Both the position numbers and the translations under genes were made by a program. From Microscillaceae bacterium (lineage in GTDB: Bacteria > Bacteroidota > Bacteroidia > Cytophagales > Microscillaceae): a stretch of DNA of 64,000 bases. Below are positions 43,910 to 53,057 of the stretch, piece by piece. The stretch covers positions 27,821 through 91,820 of the forward strand of contig JANWZA010000015.1 in the NCBI GenBank assembly GCA_025054775.1, written 5' to 3'. The notes under the pieces were generated by a model, which ran no database searches, had not been told where the DNA came from, and saw only the letters and a list, made by a program, of their open reading frames with translations. Within the stretch, counting starts at the first letter, position 1. The number at the start of each line of letters is the position of its first letter.

Positions 43910-45144
43910 GGTTTTTTTTGGTAATACAACGTGGAACAGTTTTCAGGGCGCAAATACTTTTGTGCCGCTTCTTGAATTTGTGCCGTTGTAACGGCTTGTA
44001 TCTCTTCACCTTGCAAATTGACGGCTTCGGGCATACCCAGCAAAGCATAATAAGCCAAATTCATTGCCCTGTTAAGCAATTCTACCTCCGAAAAAACAAG
44101 GCTTGCTTCGGCTTGGTTTTTCACTTTTTCTAATTCCTGCTCGCTTATGAGTTCTTGTTGCAATTCAGTAATTACTTGCTCAATTGCTTCGTTGCCCTCT
44201 GCCAAAGTATAAGTAGGATTAAGTTTTCCGTGAATTACCAAAAGCCCTGTGTCTATTGCTCCTGTGATGTAGGCTTGTATGGTATTAAAAATTTCCTTTT
44301 CTTTTACCAATTTTTGGTATAAGCGTGAGGACTTCCCACGCCCTAAAATATCGCTTAAAAGGTCAGAAGCAAAATAATCTTTGGCTTGGCGTGCAGGTGA
44401 ATGATAGACCTTGTAAATAGCTTCTAGAGGTACATTTGCTTCAATTGTTTTTGAGCGGGCTTGTGTTTGCGGTGGCTCTTGGGGCAAAGGTTGGTGTATA
44501 TTTTCTTTGGGTGGAATATCGCCAAACCATTTATTAGCCCAAAACTGCACCTGTTCCCATGTGCTATTGCCCGCTACTACCAAAATAGCATTGTTAGGAC
44601 GATAGTACCGAAAGAAAAAATTTTGCACATCGTCCATCGTAGCTTTTTCAATATGCGAAATATCTTTGCCAATAGTTGCCCAACGATACGGGTGAACTTG
44701 ATAAGCCAAGGGTCGTAGGTGCAACCAAGCATCACCATAGGGCTGGTTCAAGTAACGTTGCTTAAATTCTTCTATTACTACTTTTTTCTGCACTTCCAAC
44801 ACCTCAGGGTTGAACGAAAGGCTCAACATTCTATCCGATTCTAACCAAAAAGCTGTTTCTAAATTGACAGCAGGTAAGGTAATGTAATAGTTTGTAACGT
44901 CAGGCGAAGTGAAGGCATTATTTTCGCCACCAACGGCTTGCAAGGCTTCATCATAAGAAGGAATATGTTGCGAACCACCAAACATCAAATGCTCAAACAA
45001 ATGTGCAAAGCCTGTTTTTTGTTCGTCTTCATGCTTTGAGCCAACGTTGTAGAGCAAATTAAAGGCAGCCATTTGGGTAGTATGGTCAGGAATAAAATAT
45101 AATTCTAAACCGTTGGGCAGTTTGTCATGCAAAAATTGTATCAT
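43906..45144 (-). CDS. M16-family zinc metallopeptidase
   Basis: A 412-residue pitrilysin-type peptidase. The inverted zinc motif HLFEH (within GFAHLFEHLMFGG) near residue 46 and the downstream glutamate in VVIEEFKQRY make a complete catalytic site, so this is the active-half type and not the inactive partner. Residues 210-400 form the second M16 domain. No signal peptide is evident; the start is MIQFLHDKLPNGLELYF, as in cytosolic members. Substrate is unknown. It is coupled to prmC downstream by a 4-bp overlap. Confidence 0.92.
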   Translation of the reverse strand: MIQFLHDKLPNGLELYFIPDHTTQMAAFNLLYNVGSKHEDEQKTGFAHLFEHLMFGGSQHIPSYDEALQAVGGENNAFTSPDVTNYYITLPAVNLETAFWLESDRMLSLSFNPEVLEVQKKVVIEEFKQRYLNQPYGDAWLHLRPLAYQVHPYRWATIGKDISHIEKATMDDVQNFFFRYYRPNNAILVVAGNSTWEQVQFWANKWFGDIPPKENIHQPLPQEPPQTQARSKTIEANVPLEAIYKVYHSPARQAKDYFASDLLSDILGRGKSSRLYQKLVKEKEIFNTIQAYITGAIDTGLLVIHGKLNPTYTLAEGNEAIEQVITELQQELISEQELEKVKNQAEASLVFSEVELLNRAMNLAYYALLGMPEAVNLQGEEIQAVTTAQIQEAAQKYLRPENCSTLYYQKKP

Positions 45145-45186
45145 AATTTTTATATTTTTTCGTAATGCAAAAGTACTATTTTTCGC

Positions 45187-45897
45187 TTAATCATTTATTT
45201 CCCTAAACACTTCCAACGATTTAATTGGATAAAATGTAGCCACGTGCAAATTGTAAAAATCTAACAACGTGTTAGTAAGCCGTTTGCGTGTATTTGCGGA
45301 GAAAGGAATAGCCCCATGCTCAAAATCTTGTGAAATGAAAAAGTCAATTCCCTCTAAAAGTTCTTGTTGTATCTCTTCAGGCAGAGGATTTTTACGGTAC
45401 TGCCCTAATTCGTCTAATACATCTTGGGCAGACTGGGGTTCAAAACCCAAAAAATAGGTAAGTTTGCAAAGAAAGTGCAAATGAAATGTAGTAGTATTAG
45501 CTTGCGAACTATCCAAAAAAAAGATGCTTGCTTGCAAAAAATTGAACAGCCCTTCGTTAGGCTCTTCCTCTTTCAGCACTTTGTATAGCACCTCTGCCAT
45601 AAAAAAAGCAATAGCCATTTTAGGGTATTGCGTACTAATTTGCTCAAAAACATGGTAGCACTTTATCTCTTTAATACGGCTCATGCGGTTGGTGTCAGGG
45701 TAATAATACACCACTAAATCTACCAAAGTGAGCGGCTGAAAAAGCGAAATTTTTTGCGATTGTTTTTTGTTGTGCGTCCTTACACCGTTCACAATATAGG
45801 TTTGCATGCCAAAATTTTGGGTATAAATTTTGGCAATAATAGAGGTTTCGCTGTATTTTATGTAATTTAGTACAATTCCACGCGTTTTGGCTAACAT
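45187..45897 (-). CDS. recO: DNA repair protein RecO
   Basis: A 236-residue protein with the RecO OB-fold start (AKTRGIVLNYIKYSETSIIAKIYT, with FGMQTYIVNGVR) and the helical C-terminal domain. RecO helps RecR load RecA on SSB-coated single-stranded DNA. The cysteine zinc cluster seen in some RecO proteins is not obvious. The gene starts 9 bp after the MerC-like gene and may be expressed with it, which would put a repair gene behind a metal-responsive promoter. Confidence 0.92.
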   Translation of the reverse strand: MLAKTRGIVLNYIKYSETSIIAKIYTQNFGMQTYIVNGVRTHNKKQSQKISLFQPLTLVDLVVYYYPDTNRMSRIKEIKCYHVFEQISTQYPKMAIAFFMAEVLYKVLKEEEPNEGLFNFLQASIFFLDSSQANTTTFHLHFLCKLTYFLGFEPQSAQDVLDELGQYRKNPLPEEIQQELLEGIDFFISQDFEHGAIPFSANTRKRLTNTLLDFYNLHVATFYPIKSLEVFREIND

Positions 45898-45906
45898 ACC
45901 ACAAAA

Positions 45907-46296
45907 TTAGCAATTTTTGTGTGTCAGCGAACAGTTTTTTCTACAAAAATATAAGTTAGTGAGGTGTGTGGCAATAAGCAAAAACGAACCCGCATACATA
46001 ATTTCGTGAGGTTCGTGTACGATAAGCCCTACTACAAAAACTGAATACGAAATGATAAGTGCAACTTTTATCCTTTTCCAAGGCGTGTGCCAAGCCGTAT
46101 GATAGACCGCCCAAAAAGCCAAAGCCCCAAAAATATAGTCCCAAATCCAATATTCCCACGAACCTAACAAACTTGCGTGGTTATGTGTATAAATATTTTT
46201 GCTTATCCACAAAAACGGCACTACAAGGCAATGCACCAAACATAGCACCGAACTTGAAATACCCAAATAGTCAGCGTTAATTTTAATTTTTTGCAT
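45907..46296 (-). CDS. MerC-domain membrane protein
   Basis: A 129-residue protein with four hydrophobic segments and the MerC opening LGISSSVLCLVHCLVVPFLW, whose Cys-x-x-x-His-Cys is the likely metal-binding site. A late RKNCSLTHKNC tail adds further cysteine and histidine. In Bacteroidota such proteins are usually tied to metal homeostasis and not to mercury resistance operons, and none is present here. A 25-bp perfect palindrome lies 40-64 bp upstream of its start. Confidence 0.8.
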   Translation of the reverse strand: MQKIKINADYLGISSSVLCLVHCLVVPFLWISKNIYTHNHASLLGSWEYWIWDYIFGALAFWAVYHTAWHTPWKRIKVALIISYSVFVVGLIVHEPHEIMYAGSFLLIATHLTNLYFCRKNCSLTHKNC

Positions 46297-46335
46297 ACTT
46301 ACATCAGCATCATATTACGCTGCAAAGTAACAAAC

Positions 46336-46360
46336 TTTTTTGCAACAATGTTGCAAAAAA
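46336..46360 (-). promoter_or_regulatory. 25-bp perfect palindrome, probable metalloregulator operator
   Basis: TTTTTTGCAAC-AAT-GTTGCAAAAAA: two 11-bp arms around a 3-bp centre. The compact TGCAAC-N3-GTTGCA core and its place upstream of a MerC-type gene recall Fur/Zur-family boxes. It would cover the promoter on the minus strand, fitting repression. A terminator role is unlikely because no gene ends here. Confidence 0.6.
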
Positions 46361-46454
46361 TAAGTAAAAAATACACTTTTTTCTAAATCAATTTTTGCAA
46401 TTGGCAATATTCAAAAATGTTTGATGTTACAACCAAGAGCAATAAATAATTTTT

Positions 46455-46575
46455 GAGCCTTCCTTTTGCCTTTTGTCTCTATGCAAAACCTTAACGGCAA
46501 AATGCAAGTTTTGCAGGGGATTGCTAACGCTTCAGTGTTTTGCACTAAACTCTTGAAGGGGCGTTTTAGAATATT
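46455..46575 (+). repeat. Dispersed intergenic repeat, copy 2
   Basis: Blocks CCTTTTGCCTTTTG, CGGCAAAATGCAAG, GGGATTGCTAACGCTTC, CAGTGTTTTGC and CTCTTGAAGGGGCG follow one another in the order of copy 1 at 30640. A short GCAAAACC...TGCAAGTTTTGC pairing suggests secondary structure. The remainder of the 46361-46890 gap, about 300 bp, has a weak minus-strand ORF without family resemblance and nothing else I can support. Confidence 0.5.
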
Positions 46576-46890
46576 ATATTTTACAAATTATTAAAATTCT
46601 TTGCAATACTGGAATCAGAGAGAAGCGAATTTCTGATCTGATAGGTAGTACCTTCCAAAAAAATTAACATCTTTATACACAACTGAAGCTAAACTTTCGC
46701 AAAATGCATTTGAATATGAAATCGCAATAAATTACGTCTGAATCCAAAACATGCTTTCTTAGCAAAGCTAAAAAATTAGTTGTACAACAAGACTTCTCTA
46801 AGGTGTTAAAGCTTATAGGCACACAAAATTTTGAATTTAAGATATGAGATTTAAGGTCAATTTTTCTGTAAAGTATTGTAAATGATGTTT

Positions 46891-47925
46891 TTATTTTTCG
46901 TATCGGATGTAGTTTTCCCACTTTTGTAATACTTGCTTGAAATCTTGAGGCAGTTCGGAGTCAAAAAACATTTTTTCTTGAGTAACTGGGTGAACAAAAC
47001 CTAATGATTTAGCGTGTAAAGCATGGCGTGGTAAAATTGCAAAACAGTTTTCTACAAAAGCCTTATACTTGCTAAATACCATACCTTTTAGAATTTTATC
47101 ACCACCATAGGTAGCATCATTAAACAGCGGATGACCGATGTATTTGAAGTGTACTCTGATTTGGTGTGTTCTGCCCGTTTCTAGTCTACACTCTACCAAA
47201 GAAACATACCGAAAAGATTGCAAAACCTTGTAATGAGTAATAGCACTTTTACCGATACTTTCATCTGTAAAGGCTTGAAACACACGCCTATCCTTAGGAC
47301 TTCGCCCAATTTGTGTACGGATAGTACCTTCTAGCGGGGTAGGTTCTCCCCAAACGAGAGCGTAGTAAATGCGTTCAATAGTATGATGGAAAAACTGCTT
47401 TGCAAGGTGGGTCATAGCTTGCTCTGTTTTAGCAATAACCAACAAACCCGATGTATCTTTATCAATCCGATGCACTAATCCTGGTTTGCCGTCTGCATTA
47501 GAGGGAAGTTGCTGAAAATGATATGCTAAAGCATTTACAAGTGTTCCTTGCCAATTACCGTGAGCAGGGTGAACTACCATCCCTGCAGGTTTATTAACCA
47601 CTAACAGAAATTCGTCTTCAAATACAATATCTAACGGAATATTTTGTGGTATAATTTCAGTGTTACGCGGAGGTGTAGGAAAAGCTATAGTTATCACATC
47701 TAGAGGTTTTACCTTGTAGTTAGGCTTAATTTTTTTTTCATTTACCTTAACAAAATCTTGCTTAATCGCCTCTTGAATTTTGTTACGGGTAACATTAGCT
47801 AACTTATCTGTCAGAAACTTATCAATTCTAACAAGTGATTGCCCTTTATCTACTACAATTCTATAGTGTTCATAGAGTGAAAGTTCTTCTTCCTGCTCGT
47901 CTTCAGTTTCAAGAAAATCTTGCAT
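46891..47925 (-). CDS. rluD: RluA/RluD-family 23S rRNA pseudouridine synthase
   Basis: A 344-residue enzyme with an N-terminal S4 RNA-binding domain (VRIDKFLTDKLANVTRNKIQ, about residues 33-52) and the catalytic domain with HRIDKDTSGLLVIAKT, whose aspartate is the nucleophile. RluD modifies helix 69 of 23S rRNA; assignment between RluC and RluD rests on the general layout, so the symbol is a best match. An acidic N-terminal tail (EDEQEEELSL) is unusual but harmless. It is monocistronic. Confidence 0.88.
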   Translation of the reverse strand: MQDFLETEDEQEEELSLYEHYRIVVDKGQSLVRIDKFLTDKLANVTRNKIQEAIKQDFVKVNEKKIKPNYKVKPLDVITIAFPTPPRNTEIIPQNIPLDIVFEDEFLLVVNKPAGMVVHPAHGNWQGTLVNALAYHFQQLPSNADGKPGLVHRIDKDTSGLLVIAKTEQAMTHLAKQFFHHTIERIYYALVWGEPTPLEGTIRTQIGRSPKDRRVFQAFTDESIGKSAITHYKVLQSFRYVSLVECRLETGRTHQIRVHFKYIGHPLFNDATYGGDKILKGMVFSKYKAFVENCFAILPRHALHAKSLGFVHPVTQEKMFFDSELPQDFKQVLQKWENYIRYEK

Positions 47926-48057
47926 ACTTTTATTTATTTTTGCTTAGTAAACTACAAATTTATACCGAAACTATTGAATTTATGAAAAATTGCACTTTTC
48001 AAGAATAATTTGGGAGAAATTATACTTATTTTAGCTATACGAAGTATTTTGAAAAAT

Positions 48058-48714
48058 TCAAACGTCGGATTGTTTGTCCCAAAATTGTTTCATTTTTTCA
48101 AAGTAGTTAATTCTATCATTGATTTTAGCAATTTCGCGAGGATAAAAGGCAAGAACCGCCTCACAAAGTTGAAGCATCCAAGTTTTACGAGTTAGTTGCT
48201 TATTAACTAAAATATGATTAGAGTTAGCAATTTGTATCTGTCCCCAACCTAACGCACCAATAGTTAGGCAACTCCAATCTATATGCTCAATGGGTGAGAA
48301 TATACACTTTTGGGCTATTAGCTTTTGGTTTTCAATTTGATATGCAATCATCAACAAGACAAAATAGTTTTTTCTGTCTTCGTAGAAACGACTAATACGC
48401 TCAACAGAAGTTAGGTTAGGCATATTGAAGTGCGTACCGATATTGTGTGTTTTACAATCTATGGCATAAAAGTTATCCTCATTATCCATAAAAGCAAAAT
48501 CTGCCATAGCCCTGCGAGCAAAAGTTTCGCTGTAATCTTTCAAAAAATTTACAGGAATAAATTTGAGAAATTCCTTTGCAAGGAAATCTTGAATAGCATC
48601 GCCCACTGCTCTTGGACTATTGATAGTGTATTCGTTTAATAATTCTTTTTGCGAGTTTATTGCTTCAATAATTTTTTGCTCTATTTCAGAAAAGTAGGAT
48701 AAAAATTTATTCAT
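48058..48714 (-). CDS. Type II restriction endonuclease, PD-(D/E)XK fold
   Basis: A 218-residue protein directly downstream of and 4 bp overlapping a DNA methyltransferase gene. The catalytic signature is Asp72 in MADFAFMD and Asp86-Cys-Lys88 in YAIDCKTH, the D-x(13)-D-x-K spacing of HincII; the following NIGTHFNMPNLTS and the IDW segment also recall HincII/EcoRV-type enzymes. This is a fold-level resemblance; recognition sequence unknown. Coupled translation after the methyltransferase would delay the nuclease until the host DNA is protected. Confidence 0.75.
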   Translation of the reverse strand: MNKFLSYFSEIEQKIIEAINSQKELLNEYTINSPRAVGDAIQDFLAKEFLKFIPVNFLKDYSETFARRAMADFAFMDNEDNFYAIDCKTHNIGTHFNMPNLTSVERISRFYEDRKNYFVLLMIAYQIENQKLIAQKCIFSPIEHIDWSCLTIGALGWGQIQIANSNHILVNKQLTRKTWMLQLCEAVLAFYPREIAKINDRINYFEKMKQFWDKQSDV

Positions 48715-49703
48715 TTTTGGTTAAAAAGAGAGGAGAAATCATTGGGAGTTTTTTGTGAACTATTAGAAGTTTTAGGTTGAAATGCAAGTGTATTTCTTTC
48801 CCAAAATACACCGTCGGCATAACCTTGAATCCGTTTGTTATTTTCAGCTAATTGCAAACGTTTTTCAGCCCAGAGACAATATTCTTTGTTTATTTCTATG
48901 CCACAATACAATCTATTCAATTTTTTGGCTACCACTGAGGTCGTTCCTGAACCCAAAAAAGGGTCAAAAACTACCCCGTTGATAGGAGAACTTGCTAAAA
49001 TCAGTTTTGCTATGAGTTTCTCGGGCTTTTGTGTGGGATGTTCTGTGTTTTCAGGCATTGACCAGTAGGGTATGGTAATGTCGTCCCAAAAATTTGATGG
49101 ATAAGTCAATCTAAAATTTCCTTCTTCTGTTTCCTGCCAATCTTTAGGCTTACCATTTTCTTTGTAAGGAGCGATTACCTTACGCTTCATTTTTACTGCC
49201 TCTACATCAAAATAATACTCGTTGCTAACGGTGGCAAACCAAATATCTTCGGTACAGTTTTTCCAATTTTTTAATGCCCCTCTCCCTTTTTCTCTTTGCC
49301 AAGTGATACGGTTTCTGATTTTGAAATACTTACTTAATACCTTGTAGATCAAGTGGCTGTTTTTCCAGTCTCCACAAACATACAAAGAAGCATTGGGCTT
49401 TAAGAGCCTTATGATTTGTGGTATCCAACTTTCTAAATAATTTTCATATTCTTGGTCGCTTATCTTGCTAAATTGCCAACCATTGAAATTTTTATCCAAA
49501 TTGTAGGGAGGGTCTATAATTGCTAAATCTACAAAAGAGGAAGGCAAAAATGGTAGTACTTGTAAAGTATCTCCCCAAATAGTTTTGTTCAAAATATCTT
49601 GAATTGTAATATTGTCAGATATTTGAAGTAATTTTTCAGTAAGTTCTCTCTCCTCGCCTTCTTGTAAAGTGAGTGTTTTGTTTCTAACCGATTTTTTTTT
49701 CAT
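48711..49703 (-). CDS. Type II DNA methyltransferase (beta class, N6-adenine or N4-cytosine)
   Basis: A 330-residue amino-methyltransferase. The catalytic motif IV DPPYNLDKNFNGW comes first (about residue 66), then a target-recognition region, then the SAM motif I FDPFLGSGTTSVVAKKL near residue 250; that order is the beta class. The HPTQKPEKL motif before it is typical. N6-adenine and N4-cytosine enzymes cannot be separated by this motif. The unusual NWKNCTEDIWFATVS and PSNFWDDITIPYWSMPENTEH segments may set specificity. It precedes the endonuclease. Confidence 0.9.
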   Translation of the reverse strand: MKKKSVRNKTLTLQEGEERELTEKLLQISDNITIQDILNKTIWGDTLQVLPFLPSSFVDLAIIDPPYNLDKNFNGWQFSKISDQEYENYLESWIPQIIRLLKPNASLYVCGDWKNSHLIYKVLSKYFKIRNRITWQREKGRGALKNWKNCTEDIWFATVSNEYYFDVEAVKMKRKVIAPYKENGKPKDWQETEEGNFRLTYPSNFWDDITIPYWSMPENTEHPTQKPEKLIAKLILASSPINGVVFDPFLGSGTTSVVAKKLNRLYCGIEINKEYCLWAEKRLQLAENNKRIQGYADGVFWERNTLAFQPKTSNSSQKTPNDFSSLFNQK

Positions 49704-49791
49704 AAAATATTTTTTTAATTAAAGTTCATTGTTTTGAAATTAGAATAACAAGTAAACTTTTTTCTTGCCTCATTTTTCGTTTAATCAGGAA

Positions 49792-50604
49792 CTAAATTGA
49801 GGTTCTTTTTGCAAAAATATTAAGTTGCAAACTCATTTCACTTGGGGGCTGCGTGCCAATTTTGAGCAAAGGGCTGTTTAGGTTTTTAGGGCTATCAATC
49901 CAGTAGGTGAATTGATTTTGGGCTAAAATTTGTAGAATATTTTGCAGGGTTTGCGTTTGCCCTGCAAAGTCGTGGTATTCAATAAATAAGTTTTGCACTC
50001 GTATAAGTTCTTCGGCACAATCGGTAATGACTTCGGTTTCTGCTCCTTCAATATCTATCTTAAGCATATCAATTTGAGCAAATTGTTGCAAAATAGTTTT
50101 AAGCCGTACAGACGGGATAAGCGTTTTTTCTCCTTTGCCAAAAATAGAAGCCGAATCCGCCCCTGTAAGTTGGATAAAAATGCCTTTACCGTCTTTCCAA
50201 ACGGCTTGGGCATACACCTTTACATCCTGATAGCCATATTGTAATACGTTGTTTTGGGCCACTTTGGCAATTTGTGCATCTGCCTCAAAAGCGATAATTT
50301 GCGAATTTGGATAGTTTTTTTTGAAATAAAGTATACTCAAACCGATATTTGCCCCGCAGTCAATAATGATAGGTCGTGGATTTCCGGTTTGAAAGCGATA
50401 AAACTGCTTTACAAAAATTTCCTCATATTGCCACAAAAACGAAGGAACATCTATAACGGTCAGGTATTTTTTATGCAACCGAATTTTTCGTGGTTGCTGG
50501 CTTTTTTTATGCCCCAGCCAGAAGCAAAGCCACAAAAAAGTTCTGCCTTCAGCAGAGCGTAGATAATAAAAAAGCCTCTGAAAAATAATTTTAAGCACAA
50601 GCAT
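49792..50604 (-). CDS. FkbM-family SAM-dependent methyltransferase
   Basis: A 270-residue O-methyltransferase. The SAM-binding IIDCGANIGLSILYFKKNYP and AFEADAQIAKVAQNNV segments and the DMLKIDIEGAETEVI motif are diagnostic of FkbM. The N-terminus has an amphipathic stretch (KIIFQRLFYYLRSAE) but no clear membrane helix. Such enzymes often methylate surface sugars or lipids. No glycan genes flank it, so the substrate is open. Confidence 0.85.
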   Translation of the reverse strand: MLVLKIIFQRLFYYLRSAEGRTFLWLCFWLGHKKSQQPRKIRLHKKYLTVIDVPSFLWQYEEIFVKQFYRFQTGNPRPIIIDCGANIGLSILYFKKNYPNSQIIAFEADAQIAKVAQNNVLQYGYQDVKVYAQAVWKDGKGIFIQLTGADSASIFGKGEKTLIPSVRLKTILQQFAQIDMLKIDIEGAETEVITDCAEELIRVQNLFIEYHDFAGQTQTLQNILQILAQNQFTYWIDSPKNLNSPLLKIGTQPPSEMSLQLNIFAKRTSI

Positions 50605-50792
50605 TTTGTAATTATTTTTTTATTTTTGTCTATAAACCAAGCTACTAAACAATAAATCGGTACTAAAAGCGGATAGAAAATGAGTATTAAAAAAGTGTAA
50701 CCATGAACTTGCTTACAGGCTACTCATTACTACATCAAACCATTCAAAGGGCAAAGATATAACCTATCAATGAGGCTAAATTCTTACTTTGT

Positions 50793-52169
50793 TCAACCAA
50801 ACAATTGTTCAAAAATTCCCTCTAACTTGGCTGCGGCACGAATTTCAATCTTAAAATTTTCAGTATTGATACTTTTGAGGTTGTATTTAGAGACATAAAT
50901 AGCTTGAAAGCCTAACTTCTCGGCTTCTGAAATGCGTTGCTCAACCTTTTGGATTGCCCTAATTTCACCACCTAGGCCCACTTCGGCAGCAAAGCAAATG
51001 TTATTAGGAATAATAGTATCTTGGTAAGAGGAGATAATAGAAGTACAAACGGCTAAATCGATGGCAGGATCTTCAATTTTTAGCCCACCTGTAATGTTAA
51101 GAAATACATCTTGTGAACCCAAACGATAGCCACCACGTTTTTCTAATACAGCTAATAACATATTGAGGCGTTTTTGGTCAAAACCTGTGCTACTGCGTTG
51201 AGGTGTACCATAGTTGGTAATACTCACTAATGATTGAATTTCAATAAGCAGTGGTCGGTTACCTTCGAGGGTTGCCCCGATAGCAATTCCGCTAATGGGT
51301 TCTTCACGCTGAGTAAGTAAAATTTCAGATGGATTACTTACCTCGCGCAAGCCGTTACTCAACATTTCATAAATCCCCAATTCAGAGGTAGAACCAAAGC
51401 GATTTTTGTTAGCACGCAAAATTCTGTAAACCAAATGTCTATCGCCTTCAAACGTGAGCACAGCATCTACCATATGTTCTAAAACCTTGGGACCTGCCAA
51501 AGTACCTTCTTTGGTAATATGCCCGATGATAAACACAGGGGTACGGCTCTCTTTGGCAAACTTCATGAGTTCGGCAGTACACTCTCGCACCTGCGACACA
51601 CTTCCTACTGCTGACTCTACAAAAGCCGATTGTAAGGTTTGGATAGAGTCTATTACCAAAATATCAGGTTCAAAGATTTCTACTTGCTTAAAAATATTTT
51701 GCGTAGAGGTTTCAGTAAGCAAATAGCAATTTGAATTTTTGAAAGGTAGCCGCTCTGCGCGCATTTTGATTTGTTGCAGACTCTCTTCTCCCGAGACATA
51801 TAAAACCTTATAATTTTGCATTTGCAGAGCAATTTGCAACATAAGCGTAGATTTACCTATGCCTGGCTCACCTCCAATCAAAATCAACGATCCGGGAACA
51901 ATTCCCCCCCCAAGCACACGGTTAAGTTCTTTATCAGGGGTAACTATTCGCTCATCTTGGGCTAATTCTACGGCTTCAAGGGCAATAGGTTTGAAGGCAA
52001 CCTTTTGCGAAGTGCTAGTTTTCCAAGAGCCTTTTTCAGGTTGCTCTTTTTGGATAATCTCCTCTACAAAGGTGTTCCAATTTTCACAACTGGGGCATTT
52101 GCCCAACCATTTAGGCGATTGATACCCGCAATTTTGGCAAAAATAACTTGTCTTGATTTTGGGGGGCAT
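50793..52169 (-). CDS. radA: DNA repair protein RadA
   Basis: A 458-residue RecA-like ATPase that drives branch migration in recombination. Domains in order: zinc finger FCQNCGYQSPKWLGKCPSC (residues 10-28), Walker A GGEPGIGKST, Walker B ILVIDSIQT, the RadA-specific KNRFG motif (NKNRFGS), and the C-terminal Lon-protease-like domain without the catalytic serine. All features are intact and the length is normal. It lies 81 bp after trmD on the same strand. Confidence 0.97.
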   Translation of the reverse strand: MPPKIKTSYFCQNCGYQSPKWLGKCPSCENWNTFVEEIIQKEQPEKGSWKTSTSQKVAFKPIALEAVELAQDERIVTPDKELNRVLGGGIVPGSLILIGGEPGIGKSTLMLQIALQMQNYKVLYVSGEESLQQIKMRAERLPFKNSNCYLLTETSTQNIFKQVEIFEPDILVIDSIQTLQSAFVESAVGSVSQVRECTAELMKFAKESRTPVFIIGHITKEGTLAGPKVLEHMVDAVLTFEGDRHLVYRILRANKNRFGSTSELGIYEMLSNGLREVSNPSEILLTQREEPISGIAIGATLEGNRPLLIEIQSLVSITNYGTPQRSSTGFDQKRLNMLLAVLEKRGGYRLGSQDVFLNITGGLKIEDPAIDLAVCTSIISSYQDTIIPNNICFAAEVGLGGEIRAIQKVEQRISEAEKLGFQAIYVSKYNLKSINTENFKIEIRAAAKLEGIFEQLFG

Positions 52170-52250
52170 ATCTTGAAAAAGATGTTAAAATTTGAATAAT
52201 GCAAGGTTCTTAGCAAAACGTGAAAACAGTTGAAAAATAGCTATTATTTT

Positions 52251-52937
52251 TTATCCCTTCCTTTTACTTAACAAGTCAGGTCTACGGGTTTGGGTACGTT
52301 TGAGAGCTTGCTCATATCGCCATTTATCTATTTCAGCATGGTTACCTGAGAGTAACACCTCAGGAACTTCCCACCCTTGAAAATTGCGTGGGCGGGTATA
52401 AACAGGAGGAGAGAGTAGTCCATCTTGAAAGGAGTCACTCAAAGCGGAGGTTTCATCGTTCAAAACACCAGGAATAAGGCGAATAATGGCATCAGCTACC
52501 ACACAAGCAGCTAGTTCCCCTCCTGAAATTACATAATCCCCAATACTCCATTCGTGAGTAACAAGGTGTTGCCTTACGCGTTCATCTATGCCTTTGTAAT
52601 GCCCACAGAGTAAAATAATATTTTGTAAAAGCGAAAATTGATTAGCTTTTTTTTGGTCAAAAAGTTCACCATCAGGAGTAAGGAATATGATTGCATCGTA
52701 ATTACGTTCAGCTTTTAACTTTTCTATGCATCTAAAAATTGGCTCAATCATTAGTACCAAACCTGCTCCACCTCCAAATACATAATCATCTATTTGCTTA
52801 TACTTATTAGTAGCGTAATCATGTAAGTTGTGAAAAACTACCTTTACCAAGCCCTTGTCAATAGCTCTTTTCATGATAGAATGGGCAAAAGGGCTTTCTA
52901 AGAGTTGTGGTACAGCAGAAATAATATCTATTCGCAT
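52251..52937 (-). CDS. trmD: tRNA (guanine-N1)-methyltransferase TrmD
   Basis: A SPOUT-fold enzyme that methylates G37 of tRNAs. I start it at the ATG at 52935-52937, since [17 protein letters not shown] is the standard N-terminus; the in-frame 33-codon extension upstream is not conserved. Seen are [26 protein letters not shown] (the knot), and the [23 protein letters not shown] helix with the catalytic aspartate region. The usual neighbours rpsP, rimM and rplS are missing here, so trmD is detached from the ribosomal operon. Confidence 0.96.
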   Translation of the reverse strand: MRIDIISAVPQLLESPFAHSIMKRAIDKGLVKVVFHNLHDYATNKYKQIDDYVFGGGAGLVLMIEPIFRCIEKLKAERNYDAIIFLTPDGELFDQKKANQFSLLQNIILLCGHYKGIDERVRQHLVTHEWSIGDYVISGGELAACVVADAIIRLIPGVLNDETSALSDSFQDGLLSPPVYTRPRNFQGWEVPEVLLSGNHAEIDKWRYEQALKRTQTRRPDLLSKRKG

Positions 52938-53057
52938 AGCAAAAAGCAAGCATACGAAAAGTAAATGTACTTCTCTCTCTACAAGTTTTTCACTTTCAAA
53001 ATTACAAGAAATCTTGTTTTTAACCTGAAAGTTCAAAAATTAGCCTATCAAATAAAA

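Noticed and set aside
46673..46921. Minus-strand ORF of 82 codons overlapping the 3' end of rluD
   Set aside because: It overlaps a certain gene, has no family pattern, no promoter, and an unusual composition with many rare-looking Cys/Phe runs; most likely chance.
52938..53036. N-terminal extension of TrmD
   Set aside because: The family begins at MRIDIIS; the extra 33 codons are not like any TrmD and would overlap the leader.
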